The translations under genes and the position numbers were made by a program. Below the pieces are notes generated by a model. The model had not been told where the DNA came from, made no database searches, and worked only from the letters and a program-made list of their open reading frames with translations. This document shows, one piece after another, positions 1 to 3,898 of a stretch of 5,775 bases of DNA. Origin of the DNA: an uncultured Candidatus Competibacteraceae bacterium (GTDB taxonomy: Bacteria; Pseudomonadota; Gammaproteobacteria; Competibacterales; Competibacteraceae); contig CALMNY010000050.1 in NCBI GenBank assembly GCA_937872125.1, positions 1 through 5,775 of the forward strand. Direction: 5' to 3'. How positions within the stretch are numbered: the first letter of the stretch is position 1; the number at the start of each line of letters is the position of its first letter.

Positions 1-1252
1 CCCTGACCGCGCCATCGAACGATTCCGCGCTGCCGGGTTCGATCTCCTTGACGTCGGTCGGCAGGCCAATCCGGTCCAGAATGGCGATGAACGGTTCGGG
101 ATCCAGTTCCTCGACGTTGACCATGGTCTTCGGGTCCCAAACGCCTTGGGCGACCAGCATGGCCGCTGCGACCGGCGGGACGCCGGCGGTGTAGCTGATG
201 CCCTGCGACTCGACTTCCTCGTAACACTTTTTATGGTCCGAGACCTGGTAGATGAAAACCTCGCGGGGCTTGCCGTCCTTCCAGCCCTTGACGAAGTTGC
301 CGATGCAGGTCTTGCCGGTATAGCCCGGCGCCAGCGTCTGGGGATCGGGCAGCAGCGCCTTGACCACCTTGAGCGGCACCACCTCTTGGCCGGTGGTCAG
401 AGTCACCGGCAGATGCGAAAGAAAGCCCAGTGTGCGGAGCACGGTGAAGACGTTGATGTAATGGTCGCCAAATCCCATCCAGAACCGAATGCTGTTGGCA
501 TCAATGTTCTTGGAAAGCGAGTGCAATTCATCATGGCCATTCAGGTAAATGGGGCAGGGGCCAACGACCGGGAAATCATAAACGCGCTTCACCGAATGCG
601 TTGGATACTCTTTCCACTGGCGATCAATCCAGGTCCAGACCTTGATGAATTCGCGGAAATTGATCTCTGGATCGAAATTCGTGGCGAAATACTTGCCATG
701 GCTGCCCGCATTGACATCCAGAATATCAATCGTATCAATCTTATCGAAGTAGCGTTTTACTGCCAGCGCGCAATAGGCGTTGACCACGCCCGGATCAAAA
801 CCCGCGCCCAGAATAGCGGTCAAGCCCTTTTCGGTACAGCGATCCTTGCGCTTCCACTCGTAATTCGCATACCACGGCGGCTGTTCGCAGACCTTGTCCG
901 GCTCTTCGTGGATCGCGGTATCCATATACACCGCTCCCGTTTCCAGACAGGCTTCCAGCACCGACATGTTGATGAAGGCGTTGCCGAGATTGATCACGAT
1001 TCCCGACTGGGTTTCCTGGATGAGTTTGACAGTCGCCGGGATGTCGAGCGCATCGAGTGGCCGTGAATACAGCTTCTTCTCCGGATTCTTGAGATGGCCT
1101 TTGCGACGGACGCTTTCGATGATCGCGTCGCATTTCGACACGGTCCGCGAGGCGATGCAGATATCGCCCAGCACATCGTTGTTCATCGCGGCCTTGTGCG
1201 CCGCCACGTGGGCGACTCCACCCGCGCCTATGATCAACACGTTTTGCTTCAT
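1..1252 (-). CDS. Carboxynorspermidine/carboxyspermidine synthase (saccharopine dehydrogenase family), 3' end cut by window
   Basis: The protein starts at ATG 1252 and runs without a stop for 417 codons to the window edge. Family members are roughly 400 to 415 residues as I recall, so probably only a few codons are missing. It should be a cytosolic NADPH-dependent enzyme that joins L-aspartate 4-semialdehyde to 1,3-diaminopropane or putrescine, giving carboxynorspermidine or carboxyspermidine. Visible signs are an N-terminal Rossmann strand and glycine loop (VLIIGAGGVAHVAA, residues 5-18), the block DTAIHEEPDK (111-120), the family-typical GAGFDPGVVNAY (149-160), and GISYTAGVPPVAAAML near the C-terminus (351-366). 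The start is supported by AGGAG at 1262-1258, five bases before the ATG, and by the Rossmann strand beginning at residue 5. It lies 13 bp after the stop of nspC, the next enzyme of the same pathway, which separates it from the lysine-degrading saccharopine dehydrogenases of similar fold. Substrate preference between diaminopropane and putrescine cannot be read from the sequence. Confidence 0.93.
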   Translation of the reverse strand, partial: MKQNVLIIGAGGVAHVAAHKAAMNNDVLGDICIASRTVSKCDAIIESVRRKGHLKNPEKKLYSRPLDALDIPATVKLIQETQSGIVINLGNAFINMSVLEACLETGAVYMDTAIHEEPDKVCEQPPWYANYEWKRKDRCTEKGLTAILGAGFDPGVVNAYCALAVKRYFDKIDTIDILDVNAGSHGKYFATNFDPEINFREFIKVWTWIDRQWKEYPTHSVKRVYDFPVVGPCPIYLNGHDELHSLSKNIDANSIRFWMGFGDHYINVFTVLRTLGFLSHLPVTLTTGQEVVPLKVVKALLPDPQTLAPGYTGKTCIGNFVKGWKDGKPREVFIYQVSDHKKCYEEVESQGISYTAGVPPVAAAMLVAQGVWDPKTMVNVEELDPEPFIAILDRIGLPTDVKEIEPGSAESFDGAVR

Positions 1253-1257
1253 GATGA

Positions 1258-1262
1258 CTCCT
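1258..1262 (-). promoter_or_regulatory. Ribosome binding site of the carboxynorspermidine synthase gene
   Basis: On the coding strand AGGAG sits five bases before ATG 1252, inside the 13-bp gap after the nspC stop codon TAA (1268-1266). The tight spacing suggests both genes are read from one mRNA with possible translational coupling. Confidence 0.8.
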
Positions 1263-1265
1263 GGC

Positions 1266-2372
1266 TTATGAAAGACTGCGTTTAAAATCCTTGTACCTGA
1301 ATTTTCGCAGGATTTCCATGGTTCCATCCAGCCGGCGCACGACGATGGACGGCATGGCGACCCCGTTGAACCAGTTTTTCTTGACCATCGTGTAGCCGGC
1401 GGCGTCGGCGATGCGAACCTCGTCGCCGATCTTGAGCGGGGTTTGCAGGTCGTACTCGCCGAACACATCGCCCGCCAGACAGGTGCGACCCGCGACGATC
1501 ATCCGGTGAGGTCCGGGTTCAGGAGAGGTGATTTTGGCGGTGGTCCGATAGATCAGATGATCCAGCATGTGCGCTTCAACGGACGCATCCACGATGGCGA
1601 TGTCGCGCTCGTTCCGAATGACGTCCAGCACCGTGGTCACCAGTTCGGCGCAACCAGTGATCGCCGCTTCGCCGGGTTCCAGATAGACTTGAACGCCGAA
1701 TTTTTCGCCAAAGCTTTTCAGCTTTTCACAAAAGCGGTCGAGTGGATAACCGTCCTGGGTAAAGCTGATGCCGCCGCCGAGGCTGAGCCATTCCATTTTT
1801 TCCAGCAGGGTTCCATAACTTTTTCCAATCCGGTCTATAGCCGTGCAAATATTTTCAACGTCGTCATTTTCGCAGTTGAAATGAAACATGAGTCCGCTGA
1901 GGACAGAGGAGATTTTTTTTAATTCGTTTTTATTGGCGACGCCAAGCCGTGAGTATTTTCTGGCCGGATCCGCCAGGTCGTAATGCGAATAACTGATGCC
2001 CGGATTGACCCGAATTCCCAGTTTTATTCCCTGCACGGCGTCCTGATATGTGGTCAGTTGCGAGATCGAATTGAAGATCACCTTGCTGGCGAATTTGCTG
2101 ACGGCTTTGATGTCGCTTGGCGAAAAACCCACGCTGTAGGCATGAACTTCCTTGCCGAATTTTTCATAGCCCAGCCTGGCTTCAAATAGCGAACTGCTGG
2201 TAGTTCCATCCAGGTATTGCCGCATCAGATCGAACACGCCCCAGGTTGAAAAACATTTGAGCGCCAGTACGGATTTGGCGCCAGAAATTTCGCGCACCTG
2301 TTGAATGATCTTGAGGTTCTTCAGGAGTTTATTTTCATCAATCAGGTAATAGGGCGTGGTTGGCATAGTCAT
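1266..2372 (-). CDS. nspC: Carboxynorspermidine decarboxylase NspC
   Basis: This is a complete 368-residue PLP-dependent decarboxylase of the alanine-racemase fold (fold III, related to LysA). It removes CO2 from carboxynorspermidine or carboxyspermidine to give norspermidine or spermidine in the cytosol. The Schiff-base lysine is K39 in LALKCFSTW. Other family blocks are DGTTSSSL (55-62), RVNPGISYSHYDLADPARKYSRLG (121-144), HFNCEND (164-170), the phosphate-binding SLGGG (197-201), EPGEAAITG (232-240), VDASVEAHMLD (261-271), TCLAGDVFG with C298 donated across the dimer (297-305), and AGYTMVKKNWFNG (325-337). Length and motif order fit NspC rather than diaminopimelate or arginine decarboxylase. 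Start: ATG 2372 or ATG 2366 (M3); an in-frame TGA at 2387-2385 blocks longer versions, and no convincing Shine-Dalgarno is visible before either. It is the first gene of the polyamine operon, and parts of it (1801-1920) are AT-richer than the upstream genes. Confidence 0.96.
   Translation of the reverse strand: MTMPTTPYYLIDENKLLKNLKIIQQVREISGAKSVLALKCFSTWGVFDLMRQYLDGTTSSSLFEARLGYEKFGKEVHAYSVGFSPSDIKAVSKFASKVIFNSISQLTTYQDAVQGIKLGIRVNPGISYSHYDLADPARKYSRLGVANKNELKKISSVLSGLMFHFNCENDDVENICTAIDRIGKSYGTLLEKMEWLSLGGGISFTQDGYPLDRFCEKLKSFGEKFGVQVYLEPGEAAITGCAELVTTVLDVIRNERDIAIVDASVEAHMLDHLIYRTTAKITSPEPGPHRMIVAGRTCLAGDVFGEYDLQTPLKIGDEVRIADAAGYTMVKKNWFNGVAMPSIVVRRLDGTMEILRKFRYKDFKRSLS
1913..1920 (-). repeat. 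A8 homopolymer inside nspC
   Basis: Eight consecutive T on the plus strand read as A8 on the coding strand and encode part of the LKK segment at NspC residues 151-153. The frame is intact on both sides, so the gene is not broken here, but the tract is a possible site of slippage or sequencing error. Confidence 0.7.
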
Positions 2373-2420
2373 CGGCAGTGTGTCTCAAAAAATACGGGCA
2401 AGGGGAAATATCATGGCGGC

Positions 2421-2456
2421 GCAATTATAAGCTATCCATTGTTAATCTTTAATTGC
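2421..2456. repeat. Inner inverted repeat overlapping the nspC promoter
   Basis: On the plus strand GCAATTA (2421-2427), an unpaired T, then AAG (2429-2431) face CTT (2447-2449) and TAATTGC (2450-2456). This gives ten base pairs with one bulged base around a 15-base loop. The arms cover the -10 and -35 hexamers, so it could be an operator or simply an RNA/DNA hairpin. It is nearly concentric with the outer repeat at 2394-2402/2468-2476. Confidence 0.6.
2424..2452 (-). promoter_or_regulatory. Probable sigma-70 promoter of the nspC operon
   Basis: The coding strand has a perfect TATAAT at 2429-2424. Seventeen bases upstream is TTAAAG (2452-2447), a weak -35 with three of six consensus bases. 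Transcription would begin near 2417, giving a leader of about 45 nt before ATG 2372. It lies in the only AT-rich spacer of the window and is correctly placed for nspC. The -35 and -10 elements fall in opposite arms of the inner inverted repeat. This is a prediction from sequence only. Confidence 0.6.
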
Positions 2457-2485
2457 AAACTGGTTATCTTGCCCGTCGGTCGCGG

Positions 2486-3898
2486 TTATCTCAGTTCCAG
2501 CACGTATCCCCCGACTACCAGCAATTCACCCTGGTAGACTGCAAACTCCCGGCTGCGGTCCTCGACGCTCAGAACCGAATGCAACTCGCCGGTCTGGCTC
2601 AACCGATACACCGGCCAGGTGGCGCTCTCCAGCTTGACGGTCCAGCCGTTCTCGTCCAGCCGCAGGTTCAAATGCCGCCGCGACAGCATGAGTTGTTCCG
2701 GCCGTACAGTCTGGGCCTCGCGCCAGAGCAGCGCCTCGGGATCATCCAGCAGGTTCGGAGCCAGCTCGGCGTCCGCGCCGCGACCAAAACAGAACCACTG
2801 GCCAACCGGCGCGGGCAGCGGCATAGGCTGGGGCAGGCGCACCCAGCCGCCATAATGTTCGCTCATGCGCGCTGGAGCAGCGCCCAGTTCCAGCGCCAGG
2901 TCCGCATGGGGCCGCCAGACCGTGGGGGGCAGCAGGGGCGTGGGATCGTCCGCCGCTTCGCCCCAGAGCCGATCCGCCTCATCAATCCGCAGCCAGGCGA
3001 CCGCGTCGGGGTGTTTGCAGCGCACCAGCGCGCCGTGACGGTCGAAGCCCAGCCGCCAGCCCTGCAAACCGGCGCGGGCGTGCAGCGAGAGGCGCGGCAA
3101 GGCGATGCCGGCCACCCGTAAACGGGGTTTTGAAGACAGGGGGACTTGGCCTGGGGTCCAGGTCATGGCTTCGGCGAGGCGTTCCGCCTGTTGGAGCGCG
3201 CCGGGTTCGATCCGCAGGGCCAGACTGGCGCGGGAGTCGCTGATCTGAAAGATGCGTTCGCCTTCCGGCCGGATCGTCAGGCTGCCGTCCGGCTCGGCGC
3301 AGACCGTCAGCGTCTGATCGGATTCCATGACCAGCAGCACCGACTCGCCCCCCGTGAAGGGCCAGTCCGGCACGGGAAACGTGCTGGCGCCCGGATCGCC
3401 GTTCAGCAACACCAGGCGCTGGTGGGGATAAACGACGCCGAGTTCCCGTTTTTCCTCGCCGGTTTGACGAGACAGCCGGTAGATCGGCGATTCCTGGGCG
3501 CTTGGCAGGTAAATGGCGGGACCAAAAAGAAAACGAACCTGCTTCTCCGCCAGGGTTGGGTCCGGTTCCAGCCGGTAGCGCACCGCCTGACCTTCTGGAA
3601 CGTATTTACCCAGCTTCTTGATATGCACCTCGATCAAATCCTTGATGAGCGCCTGACCGTCGGCGCCAGCGTTCAACCGCTGGTCGTGGACATAATCGTT
3701 CCTGGGAATCCGCACCCGCACATGATGAAAATAGGTTTCCGTGCGGTTGCGGCCCCGCCGGGTGCGCGGATGGCCGATCAGCGACTCCATCAGAAACTCG
3801 CCCTGCTGACGCCGCCGCGCCCGCTGCCAGAGTTCTTCGACGTTGAATACATCCGCGACGTCGTACAGGGTGGCGCACACCACATAGCTAGTGGGCAT
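2486..3898 (-). CDS. FHA-domain protein encoded next to a SEDS protein
   Basis: This is a complete, soluble 470-residue protein with no signal peptide or membrane segment. The C-terminal part (about 366-470) is an FHA domain, a module that binds phosphothreonine: FGRG (371-374), LSRRHLNLRL (405-414) with the expected R373, S406, R407 and H409, then beta-rich sequence to the end. The usual downstream NG motif is not evident (the matching stretch reads ESATWPVY, 424-431), so binding may be altered. The N-terminal 35-130 region has a helix rich in charged residues, then strands and helices (VRVRIPRND, ALIKDLIEVHIKKLG, VRYRLEPDPTLAEKQVRF) whose layout loosely recalls the N-terminal domain of actinobacterial FhaA (DUF3662). 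The middle (150-360) is beta-rich and unrecognised. The start at ATG 3898 overlaps the SEDS stop by 11 bp; GGAGG (3915-3911) lies 12 bases upstream, a rather long spacing. The probable role is a phosphorylation-responsive adaptor for the neighbouring envelope protein. Confidence 0.85.
   Translation of the reverse strand: MPTSYVVCATLYDVADVFNVEELWQRARRRQQGEFLMESLIGHPRTRRGRNRTETYFHHVRVRIPRNDYVHDQRLNAGADGQALIKDLIEVHIKKLGKYVPEGQAVRYRLEPDPTLAEKQVRFLFGPAIYLPSAQESPIYRLSRQTGEEKRELGVVYPHQRLVLLNGDPGASTFPVPDWPFTGGESVLLVMESDQTLTVCAEPDGSLTIRPEGERIFQISDSRASLALRIEPGALQQAERLAEAMTWTPGQVPLSSKPRLRVAGIALPRLSLHARAGLQGWRLGFDRHGALVRCKHPDAVAWLRIDEADRLWGEAADDPTPLLPPTVWRPHADLALELGAAPARMSEHYGGWVRLPQPMPLPAPVGQWFCFGRGADAELAPNLLDDPEALLWREAQTVRPEQLMLSRRHLNLRLDENGWTVKLESATWPVYRLSQTGELHSVLSVEDRSREFAVYQGELLVVGGYVLELR

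Larger units (their letters stand above)
2387..2476 (-). terminator. Terminator-like outer inverted repeat with T6 tract after the SEDS/FHA unit
   Basis: The coding strand carries ACGGGCAAG (2476-2468) shortly after the FHA gene stop (TAA 2488-2486). Its exact complement CTTGCCCGT is at 2402-2394, followed at once by A and T6 (2392-2387). The nine-pair stem, six pairs being G-C, followed by a U tract resembles an intrinsic terminator. The 65-base span between the arms is unusually long, but it contains the inner ten-pair hairpin that would bring the arms together. A transcript begun at the nspC promoter inside the span would lack the 5' arm and so escape. Termination is inferred, not shown. 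Confidence 0.4.

Noticed and set aside
146..1066. Long open frame on the plus strand (306 codons)
   Set aside because: It is antisense to the well-conserved carboxynorspermidine synthase, and its translation is rich in Arg, His and Asp with no recognisable domain. It is a shadow of a GC-rich gene.
1..1252. Saccharopine dehydrogenase of lysine metabolism
   Set aside because: Same superfamily, but pairing with nspC and the DTAIHEEPDK and GAGFDPGVVNAY blocks fit the carboxynorspermidine synthase branch.
1911..1924. Frameshift in nspC at the A8 tract
   Set aside because: Conserved NspC sequence continues in the same frame on both sides of the tract.
1266..2372. Diaminopimelate decarboxylase (LysA) or arginine decarboxylase identity
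   Set aside because: The fold is shared, but the 368-residue length, LALKCFSTW, DLADPARKYSRLG and AGYTMVKKNWFNG blocks, and the adjacent synthase all indicate NspC.
2373..2485. tRNA, small RNA or a gene on the plus strand in the spacer
   Set aside because: No cloverleaf, no plausible coding frame and no outward promoter were seen; the structure is better explained by the nested repeats and the nspC promoter.
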